A stretch of 52,802 nt of DNA from an uncultured Clostridia bacterium (GCA_948443805.1 CAOJUB010000012.1:1-52802); one strand, 5' to 3'. Shown: positions 17,915 through 27,418, counted from the first letter of the stretch. A program made the numbers and translations. Notes: a model not told the origin generated them from the sequence alone.

Positions 17915-20900
17915 ATGGCGGAAACCAAATGGACCGAACAACAGCGCCGGGCAATCGAATCCCGAAACAACGGTATTTTGGTCAACGCGGCGGCGGGATC
18001 CGGAAAGACTGCGGTTCTCAGCCGCAGAGTCGCGGCGCTGATCGAAGAAGGAAAAAGCATCGAACGGTTGCTGATCGTCACCTTTACGCGCGCGGCGGCG
18101 GCCGAAATGCGTCAGCGGATCGAATCCGTGCTTTCCGAGCGGTATGAACAAACCGGAGACCGGCGGCTGCTGGAGCAAAAACTGCTTGCCGACACAGCAA
18201 AAATCTGTACCATCGACAGTTTTTTCAACAGTCTCCTGAAAGAAAATTTCCAAAGAGCAGATATCCCGCCCGATTTTACGACGCTTGACGCGGCGGAAGA
18301 AGACGCGATCACCGCCGAATGCCTGGAAGAACTGATCGAAGAACAATACGAATCCTTTCTGCCGGAATTCCGGACAGCCGTTTCTTTTTTCGGCGGAGAA
18401 GGAAACGACGACGCGCTGAAAACCGCACTCAAAAACCTGTATGCTTTTCTCTCTTCTCTGCCTGCGCCGGAAAAATGGAGCAAAAAACAGGAACAGCAAG
18501 CGGCAGACCCGCTATTTTGGAAAGAGGAAGCCTGCGCTTACGCAGAAGAAGTTCTCGGGGAAATCAATTCGGTCTACCGAAAGCTTCTGGCTTCCGGCCA
18601 GCTGCCAGCAAAAAAACTTCCGCTGGTGGAAAGAGAAGCCGCGTTTTTAAAAAACACTGTATTGCTGGCGCAAAAAAAAGACTGGGACGGCCTATCCGCC
18701 GAAGTGAATCATTTTTCTTTCGACCGCCTAAGCAAGGTCGCTGAACCTGCCGAGGAATGGATCACCTTCAAAGCCTACCGCAATCTGCTCAAAGAATTTC
18801 TGAAAAAAGAAACCAATTCGTTCGGAGAGGCCTTTCTGATTTCGGAAAAAGAAATCGAAGCCGAAGCCAAAGAAACGGCAAAAGGCGTAAGAGCGCTTGT
18901 TTCGCTGACCCAGAAGCTCGCCGAAAAAATCACGGCGGAATACCGGAAAAGAAACCGCTATTCCTTTAATGAAATTGCCCGCATGGCAAAAAATCTACTG
19001 ATAGAGGATTTTGATCCCAAAACCGGAGATTATCTCCCATCCTCGCTCGGCCGGGAGATTTCGGAAAATTTTGACGAGGTTCTCATCGACGAATATCAAG
19101 ACGTCAACGACTTGCAGGATCTATTGTTCCGGGTCATTGGAAAAAACGGCGCCAACCTCTTTGTAGTCGGAGATGTAAAACAAAGCATTTACGGTTTCCG
19201 CCTGTCAAACCCGAAAAACTTTATCCGCAAAAAAAAGGAACTCCATGAAATCGACCTGAACCGGAATTTCAGAAGCCGCCCCGGAATTCTGGCCTTTTCA
19301 AATTATATTTTTTCTCATCTTTTCAACCCTACGGTGACGGAAATCGTTTATGACGAAAGCGAAAAACTGATCAGCGGCCTTCCGGGAGAAAAAAAACCGG
19401 AAGAAGTGGAAATTCATCTGCTTGAACAGGCCGATACAGAAAAACAGGCGCTTTTCTGTGCGGAAAAAATCAAAAAAATGATTGCCGAAGGATACCGGAT
19501 CACCGACAAAGAAACCAAGGAAGAACGGCCGGTTACCCTCTCCGATTTCGCCATCCTTTTACGGGCACGGAAACCGACTGAAACTTTCATGGATGTTTTT
19601 GCAGAAAAAGGGATTCCCCTCGTTTCTCCGGAAAAACCGAATTTCTGGAAAATGCCGGAAGTTCAGACAGTTCTTGCCATGCTGCGGATTATCAATAACC
19701 CCTACGATGATTCTGCGGTTTTCAGCGTGATTTTTTCTGAAATGTTCGCCTTTACCGCCGATGAAATCGCCCTGCTCAGGCAAGGAGAAAACGCAAAAGA
19801 GACGCCGCTCTTCGAACAGATCGAAGAAAAATCCGACCGCGACGCAAAATGCGCCGATTTTACGAGACTGCTGCGTCATTTGGGAATCATGGCCCGGAAT
19901 CTTCCGGTCTATAAACTGATCTGGCAGATTTTGATCCGAACCGAATATCTCGACAAAGTATCGTTTCTGCCGATGGGAGAAAACAAAAGGGAAAACCTTC
20001 TTTCCCTCTACGCTTTCGCCCGTGCCCACCCGGCTGCCGATACCCTGCTGAAATTTCTGAAACTGGCCAAACTATCCTCGGAATCCGCCAAAGATTCCGA
20101 GAAAAAAGAAATGACCGGACAAGCTGTTCGGATTATGACAATGCACGCTTCAAAGGGATTAGAATTTCCGGTTTGCCTGCTGCCGCTTCTGGAAAAAGCC
20201 TCGGTAAGCGACAGCGATCCGGTTGTCATCAGTGAAAAATTCGGCCCTGGTCTGCGGCTTCGGGATGAAGCGATGACCTATCAGGTGAACACCCTGCAAA
20301 GAAAACTGATCGAAGCCGAAACAAAAAAGAAAAACGCCGCTGAAGAACTGCGTCTTCTCTATGTGGCGCTGACCCGCCCCCGCGACCGGCTGATTCTGGT
20401 TGCGTCTCCCACGCAAACACTGCTGAAGACGCTGGAAGAAAAAGGAATGCTCTATACCGAAAACGAAAGAAAAAGTGCGTTGGCTCTTTCCCGAGACAAC
20501 AGCCTGCTTTCGTTTCTTCTTCCGGTTATCGCACGGCATACCTGCGCCGGAGAAATCGCCTCCGACTGCGGCCGGCCGTTTGTATCGGACGCGGTTTTTT
20601 CGGTGTTCTGTCAGAAGGAGGAAGACGATTCGAACGATACTGCTGCTCAAAAGCCCTCTGAAATCCCGTTCCGGCTGACCGAAAAAGAGATCAGAGAACG
20701 CTTTGGCTTTACCTATCCGAGCCCGCTAACCGGCATTCCCGCAAAAGTTTCGGTTACGGAACTTTCAAAAGGCTATGTTCCGGATCCCGATAGTGTGCTT
20801 CTGATCCCGCAGGAGGGAACAAGAAAGCCCAATTTCATGCAGGAAAGAAAACTTTCCGGCGCGGAAAAGGGGACGGCAATTCATACGTTTCTGCGTTTCG

Positions 20901-21361
20901 CCGATTTTTCAAAGAATTACGAAGAGGAAATCACCCGCCTTCAGACCGATGATTTTCTTTCGGAAGAACAGGCCGAGGCGCTCAGCCGTTCTCAACTTGC
21001 CGCCTTTTTCCAGGGAGAAGTCCCCAAAATGATCGCGGCTTCAAAAAAAACACTGCGGGAAGAAGGTTTTGTTGTTCGGATTCCCGCATCGTTTTATCCC
21101 TCCGCCCCGAAAAATGCCGCCGGTGAAATCCTGATGCAGGGCGCTATAGACCTGCTCTGCTTTACGGAGGAGGGACTCGTGATCGTGGATTATAAAACCG
21201 ACCGGCTGCCGGAAGAAAAACTACTGCGAAAATACCAGAAACAAATTGAACTCTACTGCTATGCTGCGGAAAAAATGTACGGGAAAAAAGTAAGCAACGC
21301 ATTTTTATGGTCTTTCACTTCCGGAAAACTGATTCCGGTCAAAAAAAAGAACGATTCCTGA
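17915..21361 (+). CDS. addA: AddA, helicase-nuclease subunit
   Basis: UvrD-type 3'-5' helicase fused to a C-terminal RecB-family nuclease; processes double-strand breaks to Chi-regulated 3' tails for RecA. 1148 residues. In order: TEQQRRAI (Q motif), NAAAGSGKTAVL (Walker A, near residue 25), FTRAAAAEMRQRI, VLIDEYQDVNDLQD (Walker B), GDVKQSIYGFR, TMHASKGLEFPVC, YVALTRPRDRL, then the nuclease motifs GAIDLL, VIVDYKTDR and KQIELYCYA. All motifs appear intact. GGAGG lies upstream. No addB is adjacent, which is unusual because addB and addA are normally neighbours. Confidence 0.95.
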   Translation: MAETKWTEQQRRAIESRNNGILVNAAAGSGKTAVLSRRVAALIEEGKSIERLLIVTFTRAAAAEMRQRIESVLSERYEQTGDRRLLEQKLLADTAKICTIDSFFNSLLKENFQRADIPPDFTTLDAAEEDAITAECLEELIEEQYESFLPEFRTAVSFFGGEGNDDALKTALKNLYAFLSSLPAPEKWSKKQEQQAADPLFWKEEACAYAEEVLGEINSVYRKLLASGQLPAKKLPLVEREAAFLKNTVLLAQKKDWDGLSAEVNHFSFDRLSKVAEPAEEWITFKAYRNLLKEFLKKETNSFGEAFLISEKEIEAEAKETAKGVRALVSLTQKLAEKITAEYRKRNRYSFNEIARMAKNLLIEDFDPKTGDYLPSSLGREISENFDEVLIDEYQDVNDLQDLLFRVIGKNGANLFVVGDVKQSIYGFRLSNPKNFIRKKKELHEIDLNRNFRSRPGILAFSNYIFSHLFNPTVTEIVYDESEKLISGLPGEKKPEEVEIHLLEQADTEKQALFCAEKIKKMIAEGYRITDKETKEERPVTLSDFAILLRARKPTETFMDVFAEKGIPLVSPEKPNFWKMPEVQTVLAMLRIINNPYDDSAVFSVIFSEMFAFTADEIALLRQGENAKETPLFEQIEEKSDRDAKCADFTRLLRHLGIMARNLPVYKLIWQILIRTEYLDKVSFLPMGENKRENLLSLYAFARAHPAADTLLKFLKLAKLSSESAKDSEKKEMTGQAVRIMTMHASKGLEFPVCLLPLLEKASVSDSDPVVISEKFGPGLRLRDEAMTYQVNTLQRKLIEAETKKKNAAEELRLLYVALTRPRDRLILVASPTQTLLKTLEEKGMLYTENERKSALALSRDNSLLSFLLPVIARHTCAGEIASDCGRPFVSDAVFSVFCQKEEDDSNDTAAQKPSEIPFRLTEKEIRERFGFTYPSPLTGIPAKVSVTELSKGYVPDPDSVLLIPQEGTRKPNFMQERKLSGAEKGTAIHTFLRFADFSKNYEEEITRLQTDDFLSEEQAEALSRSQLAAFFQGEVPKMIAASKKTLREEGFVVRIPASFYPSAPKNAAGEILMQGAIDLLCFTEEGLVIVDYKTDRLPEEKLLRKYQKQIELYCYAAEKMYGKKVSNAFLWSFTSGKLIPVKKKNDS

Positions 21362-21411
21362 TTCTTTCCGCCATATTAATACTGCTGAAAAAAAGAAAGG
21401 TTGATTATGAT

Positions 21412-22971
21412 ATGAAAATTCTATCCTGTGTTTTTGAAATCGAACCGGCGTCGCCTTTGAAAAACGCCGAGAAAATGATTGCTATATGCAAAGAAAAAGA
21501 CGCGGAACTCTGCCTGTTTCCCGCCTATGCTCTGACCGGCATATCCTGCGGCAATCTGCTTTCCTACAAACCGTTTATTGCCCAGTTGGACGAAGCGGTC
21601 GACCGGCTCTGCGCTTATACGGAAGAAAGCGGAAAAGTGATTGTAACCGCAACCCAGCGGCACGGAAATATCGTGATTTATGATGGGGATATCAATAACA
21701 AGGGCACCTTCACCTATCAGGGGAAAACCATTGTTGTTTCAAAAAACGCGGATGAAAAAGCGGATATCGTGCTGATTCCGACGGCAATGCCGGGCTACCC
21801 CTGCATCAAAAACGACCTGAGCGAATTCTGCGCCGCCGCTTCCAAGAAGCACGGCTGTTGTGTTGCCGTAGCCAACTGCGGTTACGGCGAGAGCTCCGCA
21901 GACAATGTTTTCAAAGGCGTTGCGGGAATTTTCAGAAACGGCGTGATTACCTCCTTTTTCGCGCAGGACAAGCCGGAAACCATCATGGCGCTTGCCGATG
22001 ATGAAAAAGGCGAAGGAATTATTTATGCGCGACCCAAACGCCCGGCGGATAAAATTCCGTATTACGGAAACAACACGCCCGCCCTATATCTTGACGAACT
22101 GCTGCTTCTGCAGAAGCAGGCGCTGTATACCCGAATGAAAAACTGCGGCCTGCAAAAAGTAGCGGTCAATGTTTCCGGGGGCGCCGATTCAACGCTGGCA
22201 CTGATTGTTGCCGCCGAAACCGTAAAAATGATGGAACTTCCGCCGGAACATGTCATCGGCCTGTCCCTTCCCTGTTTCGGAACTTCCCAGAGAACCAATA
22301 CCAATGCAAACAGCCTGATGGAAGCGCTCGGGGTTGCTAAAAAAGAAATCGATATTCAGGAGGCGGTTGCCCTTCACCTGAAACAGATTGGGCATTCCGG
22401 AGAAGAAGACGTCACCTATGAAAACGCACAGGCCAGAGAACGCACACAGATACTTTTAGATGTCTGCAATCAGGAGCATGCGCTCGCACTCGGAACCGGC
22501 GACCTCTCGGAAGCGGCGCTTGGGTTCTGCACCTTCGGCGGCGACACCCTCTGCCATTACAATGTCAACGCAACCATACCGAAAACGCTGGTAAAAGCCG
22601 CAATTCTCAACTATGCGGAAAAGCAGGAAAACGATGCGCTGAAAAAGGTACTGACCGATATTGTCGATACGCCGATCAGCCCGGAACTGAAAAAAGACCA
22701 GAAAACCGAAGATATCGTCGGCCCCTATATCCTGACCGACTTTATCCTTTACTATTTTGCAAAACATCATTTCGGTCCGGAAGATATCCGGAACTATATG
22801 CTCGCAACCTTTGACGAATATACCGATGAGGAAATCGACCGGTCGATTCAGACCTTTTTCACCCGGTTCAAAAACAACCAGTTTAAACGTTCCTCCGCCT
22901 GCGAGGGCGCCAACCTTCTTGGTTTGACGCTCCCCTATTTCCCGGCCGATGCCGTACCGGATTTTCTCTGA
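21412..22971 (+). CDS. nadE: NAD(+) synthetase with a degenerate nitrilase-like N-domain
   Basis: Makes NAD from deamido-NAD and ATP. The C-terminal synthetase domain is intact: PP-loop VSGGADST at about 254-261, ALGTGDLSEAALGFCTFGGD, and HYNVNATIPKTLVK. The N-terminal 230 residues align in plan with the nitrilase-type glutaminase of long NadE proteins, but the catalytic Glu of FPELSLTG is Ala here (FPAYALTG, A38), the segment holding the catalytic Lys is missing, and the Cys segment (ICEDLW-type) reads VVSKN. The protein is 519 residues instead of about 640. I infer it may use free ammonia. Initiation at the ATG at 21412; the longer frame overlaps addA. Confidence 0.92.
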   Translation: MKILSCVFEIEPASPLKNAEKMIAICKEKDAELCLFPAYALTGISCGNLLSYKPFIAQLDEAVDRLCAYTEESGKVIVTATQRHGNIVIYDGDINNKGTFTYQGKTIVVSKNADEKADIVLIPTAMPGYPCIKNDLSEFCAAASKKHGCCVAVANCGYGESSADNVFKGVAGIFRNGVITSFFAQDKPETIMALADDEKGEGIIYARPKRPADKIPYYGNNTPALYLDELLLLQKQALYTRMKNCGLQKVAVNVSGGADSTLALIVAAETVKMMELPPEHVIGLSLPCFGTSQRTNTNANSLMEALGVAKKEIDIQEAVALHLKQIGHSGEEDVTYENAQARERTQILLDVCNQEHALALGTGDLSEAALGFCTFGGDTLCHYNVNATIPKTLVKAAILNYAEKQENDALKKVLTDIVDTPISPELKKDQKTEDIVGPYILTDFILYYFAKHHFGPEDIRNYMLATFDEYTDEEIDRSIQTFFTRFKNNQFKRSSACEGANLLGLTLPYFPADAVPDFL

Positions 22972-23033
22972 TCCCCCCGACACGAATTTTTCGATTATAG
23001 TAAGCCGCAGAACGCGGCGGAATGGAGATTGAA

Positions 23034-25232
23034 ATGCGTCTTTGCGGAAATGTGACGGCCATGATTTATCAAAACGCCGACACCGGTTATACCGTTCTGA
23101 AAATAGACTGTGACGACGAAGAGGAAGAACTCTGCGCCGTTGGCATTATGCCGCTTGTCACCGAAGGGGAAACCGTAGAACTGGAAGGGGATTTCATGAT
23201 CCATAAAACCTACGGCCGCCAATTCGTTATTTCCTCCTTTAGCGGAAAACTGCCGGAAAAAGAAACGGCGATTTTCCATTACCTGAGCTCCGGAATCATC
23301 CGCGGCGTCGGGCCGAAAATCGCCCGGATGATTTTAGACCGGTTCGGCCCCGATTCCCTGTATATCATGGAAAATGAACCGGAACGGCTTACCGAAATCC
23401 GCGGAATTTCACCCGAAAAAGCCAAAAAAATGCAGGAAAGCCTGAAAGAAACGCAGGGAATCAAGGAAATCCTGATGTTTTTACAACAATATTCCATCAC
23501 GTCTTCCCTTGCGTTTAAAATTTATAAACACTGGGGCATGCGCTCCTGCGATATTATCCGGAAAAATCCGTACCGGCTCTGTGAAATTGCAGGCATCTCT
23601 TTTGAAAAAGCCGATGATATCGCTTCGCAGATGGAACTCTCTCCGGGCAGCACCGAGCGGATACAAGCCGGTATGCTTTATATTTTAAACCATAACATGA
23701 ACAACGGAGGCCATACCTTTCTGCCGAAAGAAAAACTTTTTTCGGTCTGCCGCAGCATGCTTGATCCCGAAGAAAGCGCATTGCAAAGCGCTTACGACAC
23801 GCTGATTGAAAACAGAAGCCTGGTCTACCGTCCGAAAATCAGCAATACCGACGGCGTTTATCTGCGCTGGGTTTACGAGTGCGAAGAAAATATCGCCAGA
23901 AGAATCTGCCTTTCGGCGATGATGAAACGGAACTATCCCGGCAATTTCGAAAAAGACATTGCGCAAATCGAAAAGGATCTCGGCCTGCATTTCGCCGAAA
24001 ATCAGAAAGAAGCCATCCGGGAAGCGTACCTTAATCATTTCATGGTGCTTACCGGAGGCCCGGGAACGGGAAAAACAACAACGCTCAACGGGATCATCCG
24101 CCTTTTTGAACAAAACGGAATCTCCTTTGCCATTGCCGCCCCGACAGGCCGCGCGGCAAAACGGGTCACCGAACTTTCCGGCAAAGAAGCGAAAACCATT
24201 CACCGGCTGCTGGAATATTCCGCAGAAGGAGACGAATGGGTCTTTGTCCGCTGCGCTGCCAATCCGCTTAAGTGCGATGCCGTAATTGTAGACGAAGCTT
24301 CGATGGTCGATCCTTCGCTTTTTGACCGGCTGCTCAACGCACTGCCGGCAACCTCTTCGGTTCTTCTGGTCGGGGATGCAAACCAATTGCCATCGGTCGG
24401 CGCAGGAAGCCTTCTCAAAGACATTATCGCCAGTTCCGCAGCAAAGACTGTGGAGCTCAACGAAATTTTCCGTCAAGCGAAAGAAAGCCTGATTATTACC
24501 AACGCACACCGGATTATCCGGGGCGAAATGCCGGAACTTGCCGACCGGAAAAGGGACTTCTTTTTTCTTCCCGCCTACTCTCCCGACGCCGTCTGCCGAA
24601 CGGTAGGAGAATTGCTGGAAAAACGGCTGCCGAAGGCGTACGGCTATGACCCGAAAACGGAAATCCAGGTGCTTTGCCCTTCCAGAAAAGGAATGACCGG
24701 AAGCGGAAACCTGAATGTCGGCCTGCAGAGGCTGCTGAACCCGGAAACCGAAAACAAACGGCAGCTGGAATACCGCGGCGGCGTTTTCCGGGAGGGAGAC
24801 AAGGTCATGCAGATAAAAAACAATTACGATGTAGAATATGAAGGCGCAGACGGAAAACCGGAAAAGGGGATTTTCAACGGAGATATCGGAATCATCGAAC
24901 GGGTATATGAAAAAGAGCTGTGTCTGGCCGTTCTTTTCGACGACAAACGGGTTATTTATCCCCGGGAAATGCTTGACGAACTGGAGCCGGCCTATGCCGT
25001 TACCGTTCATAAAAGCCAGGGAAGCGAATGGCCGGCGGTCATTCTTCCGTTATTTGACTGCCCCGATATGCTGTCCACAAGAAATCTTCTTTACACGGCG
25101 GTTACCCGCGCGCGGAAACAGCTGATTCTTGTAGGAAGCGAGAAAAAAATAGCACAGATGGTACAGAATAATATCTCCAATAAACGATACAGCGGGCTGA
25201 AATTTCTTCTGAAAGAGTATACCGGGCAATGA
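23034..25232 (+). CDS. recD2: RecD2 5'-3' DNA helicase
   Basis: SF1B helicase of the RecD2/TraA type, active without RecBC, linked to replication-fork repair. 732 residues: an N-terminal OB-like region (GNVTAMIYQNADTGYTVLKI), helix-hairpin-helix repeats (GVGPKIARMI, then IRGISPEKAKK), then Walker A TGGPGTGKTTTL, APTGRAAKRVTEL, Walker B VIVDEASMVD, GDANQLPSVGAG, and VHKSQGSEWPAV. The ATG at 23034 has GGAG 6 nt upstream; an ATG at 23022 is an alternative that adds four residues. It overlaps comF by 4 nt, so the two are coupled. Confidence 0.95.
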   Translation: MRLCGNVTAMIYQNADTGYTVLKIDCDDEEEELCAVGIMPLVTEGETVELEGDFMIHKTYGRQFVISSFSGKLPEKETAIFHYLSSGIIRGVGPKIARMILDRFGPDSLYIMENEPERLTEIRGISPEKAKKMQESLKETQGIKEILMFLQQYSITSSLAFKIYKHWGMRSCDIIRKNPYRLCEIAGISFEKADDIASQMELSPGSTERIQAGMLYILNHNMNNGGHTFLPKEKLFSVCRSMLDPEESALQSAYDTLIENRSLVYRPKISNTDGVYLRWVYECEENIARRICLSAMMKRNYPGNFEKDIAQIEKDLGLHFAENQKEAIREAYLNHFMVLTGGPGTGKTTTLNGIIRLFEQNGISFAIAAPTGRAAKRVTELSGKEAKTIHRLLEYSAEGDEWVFVRCAANPLKCDAVIVDEASMVDPSLFDRLLNALPATSSVLLVGDANQLPSVGAGSLLKDIIASSAAKTVELNEIFRQAKESLIITNAHRIIRGEMPELADRKRDFFFLPAYSPDAVCRTVGELLEKRLPKAYGYDPKTEIQVLCPSRKGMTGSGNLNVGLQRLLNPETENKRQLEYRGGVFREGDKVMQIKNNYDVEYEGADGKPEKGIFNGDIGIIERVYEKELCLAVLFDDKRVIYPREMLDELEPAYAVTVHKSQGSEWPAVILPLFDCPDMLSTRNLLYTAVTRARKQLILVGSEKKIAQMVQNNISNKRYSGLKFLLKEYTGQ

Positions 25233-25993
25233 AAAAGAAAGAGCCGCCGTTTCTCCGGCTTCTGTTATTTCTCCGGCCGTTTCTTTTCGGAAAATACTGT
25301 CCCTGCTGCGGCGAACTGCTCCGCGTATTCAGCGATGATATTTTTTGTACTGACTGTTCCGAAACGCTGGAACGCAAGAAAATCACACTGCCGGAAGAAG
25401 AACTGAAATTTCCACCCTATTTTCTTTCTCTGTATCATTACGAAGGAGCGGTGAGAAAAGCCATTCTGGCCTTCAAGTTCCGCAACGAAAAACACATCGG
25501 CCTCTTTTTCGCCGATAAAATGGCAGAAGCTTTTCTTCGTTTCCCGGAAGCGAAACCGGATTTCGTCTGCGGTGTTCCGGCCTATTCTCTCCGGGACGGA
25601 AGGCGTTACAATCCGCCGGACATTCTGGCTGAAAGAATCGCGTTCCGCATCAATGTTCCCTACCGGGAAACCCTGCTGAAGAAAAAGAAAAATATCCGCT
25701 CGCAGACGAAAACCAAAAATCGGAGAGAAAGACTTCAAAATCCGAACGGCGCATATATTTTTAATCCAGAGGAAGACTCTGTCCGGGGAAAAACGATTCT
25801 GCTTGTTGATGATATCATCACAACCGGAGCGACGCTTCGGGAATGTGCAAATGAACTCTACCGTGCCGGCGCGGAAACGGTTTACCGCCTGACCATCGCA
25901 AAAACTTCGCTTTTCGCAGCGAAACGGCTGATCCCCTCGGAAAAGAACCGGCAACGCTATCGTTTCAAAAGAAAAGTGAAAAACCGCCGCTGA
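25229..25993 (+). CDS. comF: ComF family amidophosphoribosyltransferase-like protein
   Basis: Phosphoribosyltransferase-fold protein of the late-competence ComFC family; members help DNA uptake or recombination, with an unproven reaction. 254 residues: an N-terminal zinc finger (CPCCG then CTDC), LSLYHYEGAVRKAILAFKF, the arginine-rich RSQTKTKNRRERLQN segment, and the PRPP-binding loop LLVDDIITTGAT. Overlaps the recD2 stop (ATGA). Last gene of the long + strand run; its stop codon lies inside the terminator stem. Confidence 0.93.
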   Translation: MKKKEPPFLRLLLFLRPFLFGKYCPCCGELLRVFSDDIFCTDCSETLERKKITLPEEELKFPPYFLSLYHYEGAVRKAILAFKFRNEKHIGLFFADKMAEAFLRFPEAKPDFVCGVPAYSLRDGRRYNPPDILAERIAFRINVPYRETLLKKKKNIRSQTKTKNRRERLQNPNGAYIFNPEEDSVRGKTILLVDDIITTGATLRECANELYRAGAETVYRLTIAKTSLFAAKRLIPSEKNRQRYRFKRKVKNRR

Positions 25994-26013
25994 GAAATCA
26001 GCAGCGGTCTTTT
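25982..26013 (+). terminator. Terminator at the end of the ychF-comF gene train
   Basis: ACCGCCGCTGA pairs with TCAGCAGCGGT (one mismatch) around a GAAA loop, followed by CTTTTT. The comF stop codon is part of the stem. Confidence 0.85.
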
Positions 26014-26099
26014 TCTTTATTATAATACATATTTCACACCGGAAAACAGCGGTTACACAAAACGGATATTCAACCGAACAGTTACAACACATTTTTTAT

Positions 26100-26119
26100 A
26101 AGAACGGCAAGCCGTTCTT
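26100..26119. terminator. Perfect hairpin between comF and ruvX, weak terminator candidate
   Basis: AAGAACGGC and GCCGTTCTT form a perfect 9-bp stem with a 2-nt AA spacer. The + side continues TACCTGTTTTT and the - side ATAAAAAATG, so neither strand has a clean T-run. It is the only structure after the ruvX stop. Confidence 0.4.
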
Positions 26120-26128
26120 TACCTGTTT

Positions 26129-26548
26129 TTACCCGACGGCCGGATCGGAATCGATATAGCTTTGCAGCAATACGGCGGCGGCCGCCGCATCGATCAATTT
26201 CCGCTGTTTTTTCGCTGAAATATTGTTTTCATGCAGCTTCTGCGCCGCAATCACCGTCGTATAAGCCTCGTTGAGCAACAAAACTTCAGCAGACGTACGT
26301 TTCCGGAGAAATTCGGCAAAGGAACGGGCTTTCTCTGTCATTTCGCTCTCTTTTCCGTCGGTTCGGAGCGGAAGGCCAACAAGGACTTTTTCTACCTGTT
26401 CGGCTTCGATGATTTCCAGAACCCGCTTCGTCAGCGGCGTTCGTCCCATTGCCTCTAAAACGCAAAACGGAGAAGCCAGAATTTCATTTTTATCGCAAAG
26501 CGCAATGCCGGTTCGGGCCAACCCCAAATCTATCGCCATGATTCTCAT
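26129..26548 (-). CDS. ruvX: RuvX/YqgF family RNase H-fold nuclease
   Basis: Putative Holliday junction resolvase or pre-16S rRNA processing nuclease. 139 residues, normal size. The first catalytic Asp is in MAIDLGLARTGIA, VGLPLRTDGKES is conserved, and the last Asp is in LIDAAAAAVLLQSYID. The middle motif, usually DERLTT or DERWTT, here reads NEAYTT: the Glu and TT are kept but Asp and Arg are replaced. The gene starts 12 bp after the HAD phosphatase and ends the dnaG-sigA run. Confidence 0.92.
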   Translation of the reverse strand: MRIMAIDLGLARTGIALCDKNEILASPFCVLEAMGRTPLTKRVLEIIEAEQVEKVLVGLPLRTDGKESEMTEKARSFAEFLRKRTSAEVLLLNEAYTTVIAAQKLHENNISAKKQRKLIDAAAAAVLLQSYIDSDPAVG

Positions 26549-26560
26549 ACTGTCACCTGC

Positions 26561-27334
26561 TTAATCGGGAATTTCAAAAACGCCCTCTAAGATATGCATC
26601 GGACGATAGGGGAACATCTCGATGCCCTCCCGGTCGGTAACGCCCGAAAGAACCAGCACCGTATCGACCGATGTTTCAATACCGGCGATAATATCGGTAT
26701 CCATCCGGTCGCCGATAATCGCGGCGTCTTCGGTAGAAACGCCAAGCCGCTTTACGCCGTGCTTCATCATCAGCGGGTTTGGTTTTCCTATGTAATATGC
26801 CTGTTTGCCGGTGGCAAGCTCAATCGGCGCGACAAGCGCTTTAGTCGCCGGCAAGATTCCGGATTCTCCCGGTCCGGTCAGGTCCGGGTTGGTTCCGATC
26901 AGTTTTGCGCCGCCGAGAACCAGCCGGACCGCACGGACAATTTTATCGTAACTATAGGAAGAGGTTTCGCCCACAACAACATAATCCGGATTGATATCAT
27001 TCATGGAAAATCCGGCATCGTAAATCGCATTAATCAATCCTGCCTCTCCGATAACATAAGCGCTGCCGGCCAGTTTCTGGCTTTTCAGAAACGAAGCCGT
27101 CGCCATGGCGCTGGTATAGAAATGATCCTCCGAAATATCCAGCCCCAGCCGTGCTAGTTTCTGGGAAAGCTCACGGGGAGAACGCTCGCTGCTGTTGGTC
27201 AGAAACAGAAATTTTTTATCGTTGGCATACAGCCAGTCGACAAACTCCTTGACCCCCTGAAGCAGATGATTGCCGTGATAGATCACGCCGTCCATATCGC
27301 ATAGAAAACCTTTTTTACTTCTGAGTGCGTCCAT
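26561..27334 (-). CDS. HAD superfamily phosphatase, NagD-like (class IIA)
   Basis: Haloacid dehalogenase-fold phosphatase of the NagD/PGP/AraL group, 257 residues. Motif I is FLCDMDGVIYHG (nucleophile and acid/base Asp), motif II FLTNSSERS, the C2 cap contains GTNPD, motif III YYIGKPNPLM (Lys), and motif IV IIGDRMDTDI. Substrate (a sugar phosphate, nucleotide or 4-nitrophenyl-like phosphate) cannot be told. GAAGGGA lies before the ATG. Between sigA and ruvX, probably co-transcribed. Confidence 0.9.
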   Translation of the reverse strand: MDALRSKKGFLCDMDGVIYHGNHLLQGVKEFVDWLYANDKKFLFLTNSSERSPRELSQKLARLGLDISEDHFYTSAMATASFLKSQKLAGSAYVIGEAGLINAIYDAGFSMNDINPDYVVVGETSSYSYDKIVRAVRLVLGGAKLIGTNPDLTGPGESGILPATKALVAPIELATGKQAYYIGKPNPLMMKHGVKRLGVSTEDAAIIGDRMDTDIIAGIETSVDTVLVLSGVTDREGIEMFPYRPMHILEGVFEIPD

Positions 27335-27418
27335 ATGATGATCCCTTCTTTCTTTGAATTTTCTCTTTCTTTGATTTTCTTTTTCACAAAATTATCTTTT
27401 TCGCGGTCTGCCGCCGGT

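Noticed and set aside
23685-25010. 441-codon frame on the - strand opposite recD2
   Set aside because: Shadow of the helicase gene; no ribosome binding site or known domain.
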